From NCBI GenBank assembly GCA_963969395.1, contig OZ017798.1:4030001-4094000 (forward strand): a stretch of DNA of 64,000 nucleotides, read 5' to 3'. Source of the stretch: Pseudoscleropodium purum (Eukaryota; Streptophyta; Bryopsida; Hypnales; Brachytheciaceae). The translations under genes were made by a program, and so were the position numbers. Positions within the stretch are counted from its first letter, which is position 1. Each line of letters starts with the position of its first letter. Below are positions 21,585 through 34,103 of the stretch, in pieces. The notes below the pieces were generated by a model. The model saw only the letters and a list, made by a program, of their open reading frames with translations, did no database searches and was not told the DNA's origin.

Positions 21585-24500
21585 CTGAAAGATAGATTTG
21601 TTTTGTTAGATACAGGAAGTACTCCTGCCCGTGGGACCTTCAAAACATACTTCTCATTGCCAATGTAGTCACTCATACAATAAATAACTGAAAATTGACT
21701 AACAACTTCCCCAGTTGAGTCACATATGAGGACTGGATGAGGATAATGCAACTACCAAATGACTACGCAGTCATTCCTGAGTCATACAATTGAAACAACA
21801 TTGACCTCAGCCTTCTAATTCCCCGAATGAAATTTGTGTACTCCAACACATTTAAGCTTCAACATCTCACCTTTTTTTTGGAAGAGTCACGGTTCTTGTC
21901 CTTTGTCGCTGTCGTCTTTGCCCTTGTCTCTCTTTTCCGTGCCTTCAACAAACACACACAAATTTTTTGTTAGAATTGAAAACAATTAGAAGGTGAGGGG
22001 ACACGAATGAGCTTGAACCTTATGGTCCACAAGTCCCCTCACCTTCCTCTGTAAGCGCATTGTCACTGAGATCTGAATTTTGTGTCAAATCATGCCCTTG
22101 AACTGCATTGTTCTGCACATGTGAAGCATTCTGTGCATGGAACTCCTTCACATCTATAGCGACATACAGAGCTTTCAAAAGTGGCCACAATGTGGACTTC
22201 AAGTAATTGTTGTCATCAGCTAGTTTTGCCAAATCAACAACATAGAATGCACTAGTGATGACAACATTGGCTTGCAGATTGCATGACACTCTTGATGCAT
22301 TGTTGTCAACGACCACAGTGTTTGAGGGGCTAAATTGAGGCCATTCACTGTAAACTTTTGACAAAGGCTTCCCCCAAGCTATTGGTTTGCCGCCTTCAAA
22401 CTGTACAGCCTCACATTTCTTCCCACCCCACACAAAGAGAGGATTGAAGTCACAATGTCCTTGCCTTTCTGTCATTGTGGGCACAATGTCTTCCATGTAA
22501 GACTGACTCTTACTGCCCCAAAATCCCACTGTGAAATTAAAGAAGTACCGTGCCAAAAAGGGTTGCAACCATGGTCTTAAAAATACCCTCTTGCTCTTCG
22601 TTCTCAACGTGGGCCTAATTCTAGAGTTTGGATTCTTCTCCTCAGCCAGACTACAATCCAGCAAGGTCCCATGAATGTTGAAAATTAGCAATTTAGCTTT
22701 TGCATTTTTGATGGGTACAATGCGTAAATTCGAAGCAGCTCTCACCTGACCTGACCCAGAATCAGGGAGTGCTGCCTTTGCATTTACCTCAGTGGATGCT
22801 TTCGTTAGCTTCTTCTGCTTCTTTAGAGAAGATTTCATTGGAGCACCACTTGCTTCCACTGCCTTCTCTGAGTCGTCCACCATGTTTTTCCCAGCTTGGA
22901 CTACATCCACTACTTTTGTTGCCTTCTTCTGCTTAGGAGGGGAAGACTTGGTTGGAGCAGCAATTGGTTCCACAAGTTCTCTGGGGTCCTCCACTTTGTT
23001 CTCTCCATCCTCTTCAAGATCCACGATATTACTTGCATCACCGCCAGTAATATGCGTGTCGGAGTCCACTTTGCTGGTGTCCACATTCACAAACTCCCGA
23101 TCCTACACTTCCGATGGAGGACATTGGCCAATTCCGTCTACAGGGATGTCACTCGCGTCGGCCAAGAAATCATTGCCTTGTACGACCTTCGGAATTCCTT
23201 ATGTGCATTTCGAAATAGTCTCGTCCACATTGCACATCGGAATGCTAGTCTTCATACGCGGATTTAATGTTGTTTTCGGCTTTGGACTCATAGTTTGACA
23301 TATTGGGGTCGGGGATGATCTCTCTCTCTCTCCAGCGCAGGGTGCCTATTTCTTGCCTTCTTCTCCAGAGGGTGACTGCACTTCCAAGTGCAGCGGTTCT
23401 TCAGCCGCACTAGTTGTCTGCAACGGGGCGGGAGGAGGAAGTGACTCAGACCTGGGCACTTTTTTTCAACAAGGATCGGTCATTAAGTTGGCTCTGTCTC
23501 CCTCTTGAAGCAAAATGGACGTCTGAATCTCCACAGGAGACTTAGATGTTGAGGGGCTTCCATGGGAAGTGTCCTTCATTTTCCCCATGAAAGTGCTGAA
23601 CATTGACTTCAGCTCTTCTACTGTGCTGTTCGTAGCTGCTGTACTCACAAGAACTTTCGAGAACTCGTCCTTCAAGTCTGTCTGAGACTTCTCTATAGCA
23701 CATATTCTTGCTGAATCTCCTGCAGTGAGACCCTAAAATTCTCAACCGCCATTCAAACAAGGGAAACTCCAGAGTTAGTCAATTATCAAGTTTCTACCAA
23801 TGGGGTCACTGATCAATGACTTGCCTACTGCTGAATGACTACGTTTTGACTTGTCCACCTACGTACAACAGAAAATGCGACTGTGTTATGACTGCGCTAC
23901 AACCACTGTAGAGATGACGCCACTCATTGTTTAGCAACATGAAAACATAAAATGTGAGAGAAGTTCAAAGGGCCTCACCGATCTGTGTCCAACATGGCCT
24001 GCAGATAACTGCATTCCATCTGCAATGTCCATTAGTCCTGAGCTGGTAGGCCTTCCCTCCTTCTACATCCAACATGGTAATAGCATTCAAATGCGGCATA
24101 TTCATTTGCACATATTCTTTACAAGTGAAAGCACAGAACAAGCAAGAACAAAGGTAATACTATCTTCCGAACGTGGAAAATGGAGAACCCTAATCTCACC
24201 AACTCTACCTCCTTTCCGGCTTCCCTTTTCGGCCCACAGCGGAGAAATTCTTCACTTGCCTCCTTGCATGGGCCATTGTCGCCGCTTTCTTTTGTTGCGT
24301 CTCTGTACTCCAATAATCCTGCAGCCTACTCCACTGATCTGGATTCACGTGAGATGGGCATTCATCTTCTGCGCTGCTTAGGAAATGAGCCTTCAACCTA
24401 GAGCGCTCTGTCTTCAAGTACCTCTTGATGGCATTCCTGAAGCCCAGCATGCTCAACTTGTTGCCTAAGTACTCGAAGTCATTGTCCAGGGTATTCCTCA

Positions 24501-27500
24501 ACTTTTGCACGCTCTCATGCTTCTGTTTTTCCCAATCTATGATACTCATGTCAAGAATACGTGGCACATATGTCCTCACTGAGCTGTCCCAAGCATTTTT
24601 CCCCACACAACCAGCATCAATTTCTCCGTTGTCGTGCTGCGAAACACTGCATTATGTAAAAATGCGTGTTTATTTAGATTTGATTGGATTTGAATTAGCG
24701 GTTAGTTGTTTAGAAATTTAAATGACCAAGTAAAAGGTGGGGTCGTGGTGAGAACCACGGTTTGGGGGTCAATGCGGGAGCTTGTTAACGATCTTGGGGT
24801 GCCTGCATCTTGTCACTATAGCTCAGGGGTAGGGTAGCGGGTCGGCTGTATTTTCCTGCCTCACTAGCAGTGCCAAGCCGTGGGTTATCCGGACCAGTCG
24901 ACGAGCCCGACGGGGATCGAAACTCGGACCGGTCGGTTAACCATCGACGACTTTAACCAGCCGACCAAGTCTACGACTTGGCGACTGGTTTCGACTATCG
25001 AACGGTTTTGTTACCTCCATCGACCTGTCACTTCACCATTTGGCGTTTATTTTTCCATCTAACTAGTTCCGTTACTTATTTTACCCTTATTAGAATTTTA
25101 TTAAGTATTTGAGTTGATTTGGCCTTGTTACATAGTTGGAAGGTGAAGACTGTTTCACGTTCTTTCTTAAGTTTTACTTCTAGTTAGAAAAATAAAAACA
25201 AAGCCATTTGGCTAAGGTTTGGAGGTCCACCCATGTGAAAGTGGTATGGGCTGGTCCATGTGGGACTTTGGCATCTAGGAAAAGACTTGGGAAGTTTCCT
25301 GAAGTCGGTTTGGTAGTGTGGAGTTGGAGTTTTGGAGGGGGATTGGGAACCGAATGTTTGGAGGGGGAGATCTCATTGTGTGTGGAGAATTTTGTAATGA
25401 AATTTGGAGCTTTTGTGTATCATGTTGTGATGTTTCCAAAAAGTCCTTGCTTGATTGATTTGAAGTATGCATTTGAGAGTTGTGCTTGTTTGAGTGGAAG
25501 AGGGTCTGCTGCCTCCCATTTGAAGGGACAAAGACTTCGATCGACCAAAGAAGACGGACAGGTCTCTTGTTTGCTTTGAGATTTTGAGGAAGTGTAGAAG
25601 AATTTGTTAGCTTTCTAAAAAGCTATCATTTGAGTTATTTGGAGCATTTATGAGTGAGTTGTGAGTGTCGAAGTGAGGAAGGGTCTGCTGCCCTTGATTT
25701 TAAGGGCCAAAACTTCGGGAGTCCATGGAGGTTGGACAGAGTGTTAGATTGAATTGAAATTTGGAGGGAGAGTAGAAGTTTGTGTTAGCTTTCCAAAAAG
25801 CTATCACTCACCTGATTCGAACCTTCGGAGTGACAGTGGTGCATGATCGAAGTTCAGCCAAAACACTGAAGATTTGAAGATAGAAGAATCGTGTGTTGTG
25901 GCTTGTGGCTTGTTATTCCTAGCCGGTTTTGGAGGCTTGTTGTCATTTATTGTTATTCCTAGCCAGATTTGGAGGCTTGTTGTTTTCAAATTTGCATTGT
26001 AAACCTGTTGCGAGCCGTGGTTATCCAATAAGCGCTCCATTTTGTGTTTGTGGCGGCGAAGTGGGGTTAATGGCCCACATGGTCGATCTTATTTGTTGTT
26101 CCCACTGGTGAAAGGCGCTTCCTGGTCACCGTGGGTTTGAAGTTTAGGATCCTTTCCCCCGGACAGCTCAGCTCGTGGTCTGGCTGTCCCGTTTTTCCCG
26201 TCCGAAGCCGTGGTTTCTTATCACATTCTCTAATCCCTGACCCATTTAGAGCCATCACAGGATAGGCCAACGGGGAGCAGTTCCGAGACGGCAAAGAAGA
26301 TTCAACGACCAAATTCACGAACATTTACGACAGTGTTTCACTGCGACAGTGTTTTGTTCAGACAGTGTTACGATCATTCCTGCGCCAATTCTAACCGCAG
26401 CCAGAATCCCCGTGATTTCCTGAGGCAGATCGCTCTCTACCCGACACCGTCATCAGTGACTGTGATGTTGTGGGGTTTTTTGCCAACCCTGCTCCGCTCC
26501 CTCCTTCCCTCGTCATAGATGCTGCGTTTCAGACGTCGCGATGCCCTCCCCACGCTATCTGAAGACATTTTGCCTGCATTGCTAAAGTCTTGTCCTAGAG
26601 AATTTCCCACCCACCTGTCCGAATAGGGAACTGAGGAAGGTTGTGGCCCAGCACTCCACTGCGGTGGCTGCATCCATTGGCCATTAGGCACCCATTGCCA
26701 ATTCCCAACATATGGAAGCCCTGCTTGCAATGGTACTTCTAAGGCGCGTTGTGCAATTGGAGACTGCGGTCGGTGAATTTGTATAGGGGACCGCATTTGC
26801 ACGTCGACTCTCTTACGCTTCTGCCTTTTGTTGATGAGGTTCTCCTCAGCGTCCAAGTCATCGTCCTTTGAGTCGAACACTTGCATCGTACTAGCTTTAC
26901 CTGCATCCACGTCCAATAATATTTTCATCAGCAACCCTAAACCGCTCAAGTCCTTCCCTGTGTGGCATTGCTCTTCCATCTTGCAAGTAAAGAAGAAGTA
27001 CAATTGTGAGTCAAATCTGCTTCTCTATCCAAGAGTTTTACTTGAACTACAACGTGTATACAGTGAAGTAAAAACCGCCATCTTTTCTAACAAAACAAAT
27101 CACACTATAGCCGTCACAGAATGCAACTTCTATACGTACCATTCTCCACTACGATGACGTTTACAAACCCTACTCAACGTACGAGGAGGCCCACACCGCG
27201 AAAAGGGCAAATTACCTGTAGGCGGGACCTCCGAGGTCGCCTTGCTCTGAACATGTGCACACATAATTGCTAGATTCATCATACCTGCGGCAATACCTTC
27301 GTCGTCTGTTTTGGTTTCGTCGAAAGAGGAAGCCGCATCTACACTCATTTTGCCCCTCCTCTGCACGCGCTTGCTCCTACGTCGTGCATTTCCCCTCACT
27401 GGCAACGTCGGATGACTTCGTCTGGGCAATCCAAAGTTCTCTCTTGCAATGTGACCCCTTCCCGCATCAGCTGCTTCAAGCAATACTTCTTTCTGGGGAT

Positions 27501-28199
27501 TCAAATCCTTTGTTCTACACACATGAATTCACAGCTTACTACAGTCCAATATGTCGCTACGAGGTAGGTCAAACAAAATACAAGAACGCATGCTATCGTG
27601 AATGTCGACAAACTCTCTACTCCAAAGTCCGTGCCTCAGAACGGGTTTAGGGTTTCGCTAGCCTTTGCAGCCTCCGTACGCCACCATACAGCCGCCAAAC
27701 GTGTGCAACGTGGCGGTTTTCTAGTACTCCTCAACTTATTCAACTAGTTTATGCCCACTAAACTAATGTATGACTCTACAGTGACTCGAGTGCTACTAGA
27801 ATAACAAACGCAGTCATACATGAGTAGTACGCTGCAACTGGAAGTCTACTATACAATGACTGGACTCGGCTTCCGAGACCAATTAATGTAGCAATTGAGC
27901 AAGAAACAAGAAAAGCGGACAGAAATTGCACAAGAACTCCAGTGCATGAAGAACAGAAGGCTGAGGACTTACATTCTTTGGATGGCCACTTCCATAGGCT
28001 TCAGTTTTTGTCGTAAGAGCTGCACACGCTTGTCTCGTTCTAATTCGTAGGCAGACTTTCCCTCGTCTCCTATTGCCGTCTTCTCTTCCTCCATCTGCTT
28101 CTGAATTAGATTAGTGAAATGCCCGTAGTGCCCAACAATAGTACTGTAGGGATTGACGTTCACAAGCAGCGCGTTACCAAGAAACAAGGGTATGCCCAC
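21387..28199 (-). CDS. CACTA tnpA-like accessory locus (multi-exon, uncertain joins)
   Basis: Minus-strand coding blocks at about 28,199-27,969, 27,522-27,130, 26,979-26,437 (starts ATG after a good acceptor; Lys/Arg-rich, then Trp/Pro-rich), 24,635-24,205 (Transposase_24-like), 23,719-23,466 (short coiled coil), 23,291-22,020 (FCP1/HAD-like) and 21,584-21,387 (Transposase_23-like). Whether all belong to one transcript is not certain, and some ends are only approximate. In En/Spm, TnpA binds the subterminal repeats and works with the TNP2-type transposase. Introns contain further AGTCAT-type motifs and, at 24,740-26,436, an unrelated LTR-like repeat. Confidence 0.55.
22020..23291 (-). pseudogene. 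FCP1/NIF-like HAD phosphatase domain in the CACTA element, catalytically degenerate
   Basis: From ATG 23,291, about 423 codons with two in-frame stops (TAA 23,199-23,201, TAG 23,103-23,105); the part from 23,102 on is open. After a Lys/Pro-rich linker the HAD core shows LLIFNIHGTLLD where active family members have D-x-D-(E/G)-T-L, so both catalytic aspartates are replaced (N and H). Later motifs fit the FCP1 homology family: RVFLRPWLQPFL, FWGSKSQSY, and NTVVVDNNASR near the second acidic site. It lies between the Transposase_24-like and Transposase_23-like exons. It is probably a captured host domain, perhaps used for binding rather than catalysis. Confidence 0.6.
24205..24635 (-). CDS. Transposase_24-like (Ptta/En/Spm) exon
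   Basis: The segment contains W-x-x-L-x-x-Y-W followed by a Lys/Ala-rich helix and an R-x-x-x-x-x-F-x-x-x-G pattern (residues corresponding to about 24,300-24,220), preceded by an R-N-A-I-K-R-Y-L block. This is the layout of the Transposase_24 family found beside TNP2 in plant CACTA elements. The exon appears to start after an acceptor TTTCGCAG| near 24,635. Confidence 0.65.
24740..26436. repeat. LTR-like dispersed repeat, copy 2, inside a tnpA intron
   Basis: Its right third matches 1-720 of this window. It also contains an internal near-duplication: 'agggtctgctgcc' at about 25,500 and 25,681, and 'gttagctttc(t/c)aaaaagctatca' at about 25,608 and 25,785. It is non-coding. It separates the Transposase_24-like exon from the exon at 26,437, so it inserted into the CACTA element or was incorporated with it. 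Confidence 0.6.
24823..24926 (+). other. tRNA-promoter-like (A box/B box) segment
   Basis: TAGCTCAGGGGTAGGGTA resembles a tRNA A box, and GGGGATCGAAACTCGG about 80 bp later resembles a B box (GGTTCRANNCC). The spacing is too long for a tRNA gene, and no cloverleaf was found. A tRNA-derived SINE or a chance match are both possible. Confidence 0.2.
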
Positions 28200-29314
28200 C
28201 TTTTTCCTGCTCCATCACTATCTTGCAGGCGCCTAAGTGATCGGACGTTTGTCACAGGAAGAGAAGTGATGACTGCGTGCCGCAGCTACGATCAAATAGT
28301 AGAATGCAAAAGAGCCGGCTTTGTCGTGAATCTTAATTTTGCTGCCTTCCTAGCGTTGTTGAAGAAATTCCGCTAAAGTGAATAACGAAGAAGCCTATAG
28401 TAGCCAGTACTCTGTGTCGCTATAGAACGACGGCAGAAAATCACCTCTTGATACGGTAATAAATGTCCACTGAATTTGGTCCTTTTCTTGTGGACGTCAA
28501 TCATGAGAGCAATGTCCGTACTTTGCGTCGGTGATAATTTTGTGGGATTGCCTTTGAGGGCACGGAGTGTTAGCCTTTTATTGTAGAAATTGCCTTTCAA
28601 TGAATTCTGAATTTCTTAAGTGCTTTCAACCCTAAACTGCTCATATGTCTTCAAAATTATGCCGAACTTACCTCAAGCACTAAATGTTGTACTTCACGAT
28701 GCTCTGCAAGATGATCCGACAGTCTTAATTTGAATTACTGTGCTTTCAAAAGTTCTTATATTTTCCCTTACATGCCATGCTGTGGTTCCTTGTGCATATG
28801 CTACATTGCCCATGTACATTCTCCTTCAGTTTCTTGTTGTGTTGAGAAGCCATGTGAAATGAAGGGGATGCTATGTACATGTCAGGAAAATTGTATTCAA
28901 GTGTGGACTTCCCCTTGAAATTATACGGACTACGTCATTGTGCAATGAAGTAGACAAGGTAAAGACTCAAAGTGAACCCTGCGAAGTCATTACTTTGTTT
29001 GAGAATGAGAGACGTTGGTAAATGACTAGGTATTAACTCGTTGAAGTCATTCTGTAGTTGTATGTAGTTGTCACTCAGTTGACCTTCGGGCTCTTCAGTC
29101 ATTTTGTACTTTCATGAAGTTGGCTATGAGTTCACAACAGTCATATCATAGTCTGTTTTCATTGTATGTGAAGAAATTTAAATGTGGTCCGCTTGGAAAT
29201 TTTCTGGCATTCCATAATTCTATTGTCAAGGTTAGTACTCAGAAAAATTTTGGAACTCACATTTGAAAATGACATCCTCGCGTAGTTGTTGAAGTTCAGA
29301 AGTATACGATCAAA

Positions 29315-32300
29315 ATGCTACCAGCGCGCTTGCCCCTTTCAAATCCACAAAGGCAACGTCTCCGCGATGAGAGATTATGGATTCGCGAGTTTCAGCGAGC
29401 TCGTCAACTCAATGCTTCCAGAATCCATTGCCTATGCATGGATTGCCAAGGTCAACACAAGCTGCTCATAAAAAATGTGTGGGAACACCTCATGCGAAAT
29501 GGACGGCATCCACGGTTCAGGGTGTGGAGAGGGCCTGGCACTCGAGACTTGTCCGACAATGAATGGGAGGACGAATTCTGGGGCTCCCATGACAACTGTA
29601 GCGTGGGTGTGGATGCCCAAGTGGATATGCGAGGGATCCTTGAGAATGCATTCACTCATGACGATGGGACAAATGATATTGAAGAGAGAGTTCTTGAAGA
29701 AGTGGCACAAGCCTTCATGACCACCGATTCACTGCACGATGAGTGCAGCATTGGGTCAATGCAAGGCCCACCAAAGAATGACGAAGGTCTTGCTGATGGG
29801 GTGCTTGTCGGTGAAATTGGAAAAGCCGCTTGGGAGGACCGACAGTTTGATCCTCGCCACTTACAAGAGGCAATTCAAGATCTTTTTAGTGGCGCCAAGT
29901 GCACAAAGCTAGCAACCACAATTTTGCTTATGAACTTGTGCACAGTGCATGGAGTCAGTAATACCTTTGCGGACGAGTTGTTCAATATCTTGCATGGTCA
30001 CATATTGCCTGACAGGAATTGTTTGCCGAAGAACTACCACGCAGCATGTTCTTTGACACAGACATTGGGACTTGCCTACACAAGCATACATGCTTGTCAA
30101 AAAGGTTGCATCCTTTTCAAAGGCTTACATGCAGATGCAATGCGGTGCCCTCAATGTGATGGGCCTAGGTATAGAGATGAAGAAAGGAAGATGTTACCTA
30201 TGAAGGTTCTGAGGCACTTCCCCATCATACCAAGACTACAAAGAATGTTCAGGAGCCCCAGCATTTCAAAACTGATGCTCTGGCATTCCGAGAATAGGAG
30301 CGATCAGGAAGGCGGGGATGGTTTGGTCAGGCATCCCTGTGACTCAAAGGCATGGCGGCATTTTCACGAAAATGTTGACCCCACTTTTAGCAACGACCCT
30401 AGAAATATCCATTTCGCTCTAGCCGCAGATGGGGTGAATCCGTATAAGCAGAATCGGTCCAACTAGTCTACTTGGCTGGTGCTTCTACTGAATTATAATT
30501 TGCCACCTTGGTTGAGCACGAAGAAGTTCTTCATTATGTTGTCTTTATTGATCCCGGGGAGGCAGTTTGTCACCTGTGAAAATTTTGATGTGTACTTAGA
30601 GCCACTAGTAGAAGAGTTATTGCAATTGTGGGAAGGTGTTCTAGCTTATGACATAGCAAAGGAAGTCTCAGCAAGAGCATTCACATTGCGGGCCATGCTC
30701 CTATGGACGATTCATGATTTTCCCGGCTATGGGGTGGTTGGCGGATTTTCCCATCAAGGATTTGCTGCTTGTCCTTGGTGCAGTTCAAACTTGGGTGCAC
30801 AACACTCTATGGAGCTGGGGAAGCAGACATATGGTGGGACTAGGCGTTGGTTGCTAGAAAGACACAATTACAAGTCAACTCACATGAAAGACTTATTTGA
30901 TGGTTGTATGGAGAATCGACTGAAGCCTCCACGAGTGACGGTCGAGGAACAGCTATAGCATGCAGCCGACTATGAAGCATGGAAAGCAGCGCCAAATCGA
31001 GAAGCAGGATCAAGGGACCCATCTAAAGTGCATGGTGTCAAACGATTGAGCATCCTGTACAGGTTGCCTTACTGGAAGGTAATGTTGTCTTCAGACGCTA
31101 GTAATATGTGTCAAATTAAGTATTGAAGACTTTTTAGAGTTCAATTCTGATTTCCACGAACAAGTTAATGCAGTTTACTGATCTAGTAGCCTATTGTCAA
31201 ACCACTTTAGATTGTCTGTCTATGGTATTGGCCTACAAACTATGCATATAAAGAACTTGTTAATTGAGGTGCCGATGTTCCAGTGTGGTGGTCGCAGACT
31301 ACAAGTACAATAATGAGACAATAGGATAGGTGTTACTTAGTTGTGAGGTGGACAGTAGTGACTTAGCGGTGACTCTCTTTCAACTGTGTCTGTCCTACTA
31401 ATTAGTCATTTCTTAGACGTGCCATAGTCATGCAGTGAAATTATAGTTATTCATTGCTCCAGCGCAGACAACAATTCACGATTGAATTCTTATACCGTCT
31501 CCTGAGTGCATGCAGAAATTGCTTATTCGCTACACTTTGGATGTCATGCATTGCGAAATGAACTTGGCAAAGAACTTTTTGAAAACCATCACTGGGAAGA
31601 AAGACACTATGAAAGTAAGGCAGGACTTATAGAGGCGGAATATACGACCGCATTTGTGGCTAACTGTGCACCCAAGGAATCCAATGAAGATGGTGAAACC
31701 TGCAGCACCATATGTATTGAGAGATGCAGAGCTTGAAGTATTCTTAACGTGCATTGAGTCTTTGAAGACACCAACAGACTATTTCTCTGACTTAAGCAAG
31801 CACTTACGTAAGAAAAACTTTGGTGGACTGAAGTCTCATGATTATCATGTCTTAATGTAACAAATATTACCATTGGCTTTGAGAGGTTTGATGGAACCAG
31901 GTCCCAGGATGGCTATCATAAGGATGAGTAAGGTTTTCAGAAGAATTTGTACCAAAGCATACAATCCTGTTGAATTCTCTTCCTTGGAAGCCGATGTGGC
32001 GGAGACCATGGCTTTGTTGGAAATGGAATTCCCACCGTCATTCTTTGACATAATGACACACCACCCATATCATTTGGTTCAAGAGCTGGACTTATGTGGT
32101 CTAGTCAGCGCAAGGTGGATGTACCCAATAGAACGGTACATGAAAACACTGAAAAATCATGTGAGGAATTTGGCTCGCCCTGAAGCATGTATGGCTGAGG
32201 GATACCTCAAAGATGAATGCATTGGATTTGTAACGGAGTACCTACAGAGCTTTCAGTTCACAGAGAGACGTGTCTGGGATGCTGACGAAGAGTATGGTGA

Positions 32301-33361
32301 TGCAGAGGAGGTGCTACAGGGCGAAGGAAGACCGTACATGATGACTCCTGCACTCCGGGATGTGGCACATCAGTACGTTTTGGCCAATGTGTCTTGTTTG
32401 CAGCAATATTATTTGTAAGTAGACCGTATACCTTATTTGTTTTCTATGCATATGTACGTTAGGCACAGATGTACTAGTTTTTTTATTTTATTTTCTATGT
32501 CTTCCAATGGAAAAGAATGTGCAATACCAAGATGAACAATGCTGAAATACTCTATGTTAGTAGCAATGACAAAGTCAAGTGCGAGTTGTTGTGTAGTCAA
32601 CTGTGAGTCACAGCTAGTCATTGGATGACGGCTCTTACTATAAAATGACTAAGTGCAGTTGTAACTGAGTCATTGATCAAAAGAAACCACTAATCACCTA
32701 AACCGTGAACTCCTTTTGCTGTAGTTGAAATCTTGTAGGAAGTGGTCTCTATTTTGAGTTCTATGTATTGGAGGTTCACATTTCTACCTTCAACTATAGG
32801 AATTGGAAGGCCGAAGTTCAGCAAGATGCGACTATTCCAGCATTTGAGGACTGGCTCCCGAATGTAGTATAGAACTCGGCATTCGATGTGACAAACCCTG
32901 ACGACAAGGATCGATTGATGCTCATCAGAAAACCATCACAGAAGGCATCAAGATATACGAAGATGAAATCATTTGATAGCCATTTCAGAGTAGATGATGG
33001 AGATACACATCGTTTCCAAACATATAATTCCGGAGTAGCTTTGGTTTTTGAAGTACCAACTGCAAATGCAACGGATGTGTCCGTGAACTACGTCAGAGTT
33101 CTAAAGGACATATTGAAGCTTGACTATGGGCCACTGCATACACCAATCATTCTTTTCCGATGCCAATGAATGAAGACTACAGATAATAGAGGCAATGCAA
33201 CGTATGTCCGCGATGATGCTGGCTTTTTGATGGTCAACTTCAAGCACAAACTACCATGCATGTCGGAGCCCTTTATTTTTTCCAACCAAGCAACACAAGT
33301 CTTCTTCTCTGATGTGCCACAGAAACCAGGATGGAAAATAGTTTTGCAAAAAGAAGCATGA
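29315..33361 (+). pseudogene. TNP2-type CACTA transposase with several nonsense codons
   Basis: Three exons can be followed: 29,315-31,078 (donor AAG|GTAATG), 31,516-32,414 (acceptor TGCAG|A, donor GTAAGT) and 32,800 onward. Diagnostic TNP2 blocks include CLCMDCQGQ near the start, ADGVNPYKQ at 30,426, STWLVLLLNYNLPPWLSTKK at 30,467, the LRAMLLWTIHDFPGYG block at 30,688, LDVMHCEMNL across 31,538 and YNSGVALVFEV at 33,028. In-frame stops lie at 30,464 (TAG), 30,956 (TAG), 31,630 (TAG), 31,858 (TAA, where family members have Gln), 32,870 (TAG) and 33,167 (TGA, where members have Trp), with no frameshift seen. The gene appears inactivated by point changes only. The frame stops at 33,359-33,361 or, reading on, at 33,526. 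Confidence 0.85.
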
Positions 33362-33719
33362 GCTAAAAGGGAGGTGTTGGATAGTCCTAATGTATTCATA
33401 AGTACCACTGTAGAAACTCCTGGTCTTACAGCTCCAAAAGTGGTGTCAACACCTTCACAAGTACCGTCTCTAATTGGGGCCATTGATTTGTCACCTAAGG
33501 ACAATTTGTTAGCACATGCAATATACTAGGTTGATGAGCATTCTTTTTCTCTAGGAATTATGCTCACACCCTTCCATTTGCCTTACACAACAAAATGAAA
33601 GAGGTCTTCTACATGTGGATGACTATAATTTTGTTTCAATGCATGTGAGTCTTTTTGAAATTCATTTTCAAGACCGTAGGATGCCTTGATTTCCACTAAT
33701 CTCATGGAAAAGAATATAA

Positions 33720-34103
33720 TTTCAAGTTTGAGTATGTTGACTGTGGACGTCACAGTCATCTCCTAGTACAGATCAGTCATTCCTTAGTAGGAAGAAGTCA
33801 TTCATGCAGGCAAAACACAGTCATTAACGGACTACCATACAACTGAGTATGTCAACCGCAAGTCGTCATCCGCCCACGTCATGCCATTGAACAATGCGCT
33901 CATAAAAAACCAGCAGATGAACGCACTGTTTGGTCATAGTTCCAACAGTCTTCATCTCTACGTCTGCAAAATGACTATAAAATGACTACCTTACAAAAAT
34001 GTCGTGTAAAATGTGAAATAATAGAGCTCTAGTCATAGTGTAGTCATTTAGGACATCCAGTCATACTTTAGTCGGTTGTGCCGGACAGGTTTTTCTTGTA
34101 GTG
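33720..34103. repeat. CACTA right subterminal region
   Basis: Clustered AGTCAT, TGACTA and GTAGTCAT motifs as at the left end, finishing with TTCTTGTAGTG at 34,093-34,103. Confidence 0.75.

Larger units (their letters stand above)
20391..34103. mobile_element. Complete CACTA (En/Spm-type) transposon, 13.7 kb
   Basis: The ends are CACTACAAGAA and its exact inverse TTCTTGTAGTG. The 3-bp target GCG occurs immediately outside both ends (20,388-20,390 and 34,104-34,106), as expected for this superfamily. Coding content agrees: a TNP2-type transposase on the plus strand and a tnpA-like locus with Transposase_24- and Transposase_23-like domains on the minus strand. It sits inside the GC-rich array of the 25-kb element, so it inserted later. 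Confidence 0.97.

Noticed and set aside
24823..24926. A functional tRNA gene
   Set aside because: A- and B-box-like sequences are too far apart and no acceptor stem or anticodon arm could be drawn.
20391..34103. Two separate elements rather than one CACTA transposon
   Set aside because: The termini match as inverted repeats, the 3-bp duplication is exact, and TNP2 and tnpA-type genes lie between them in the usual divergent layout.
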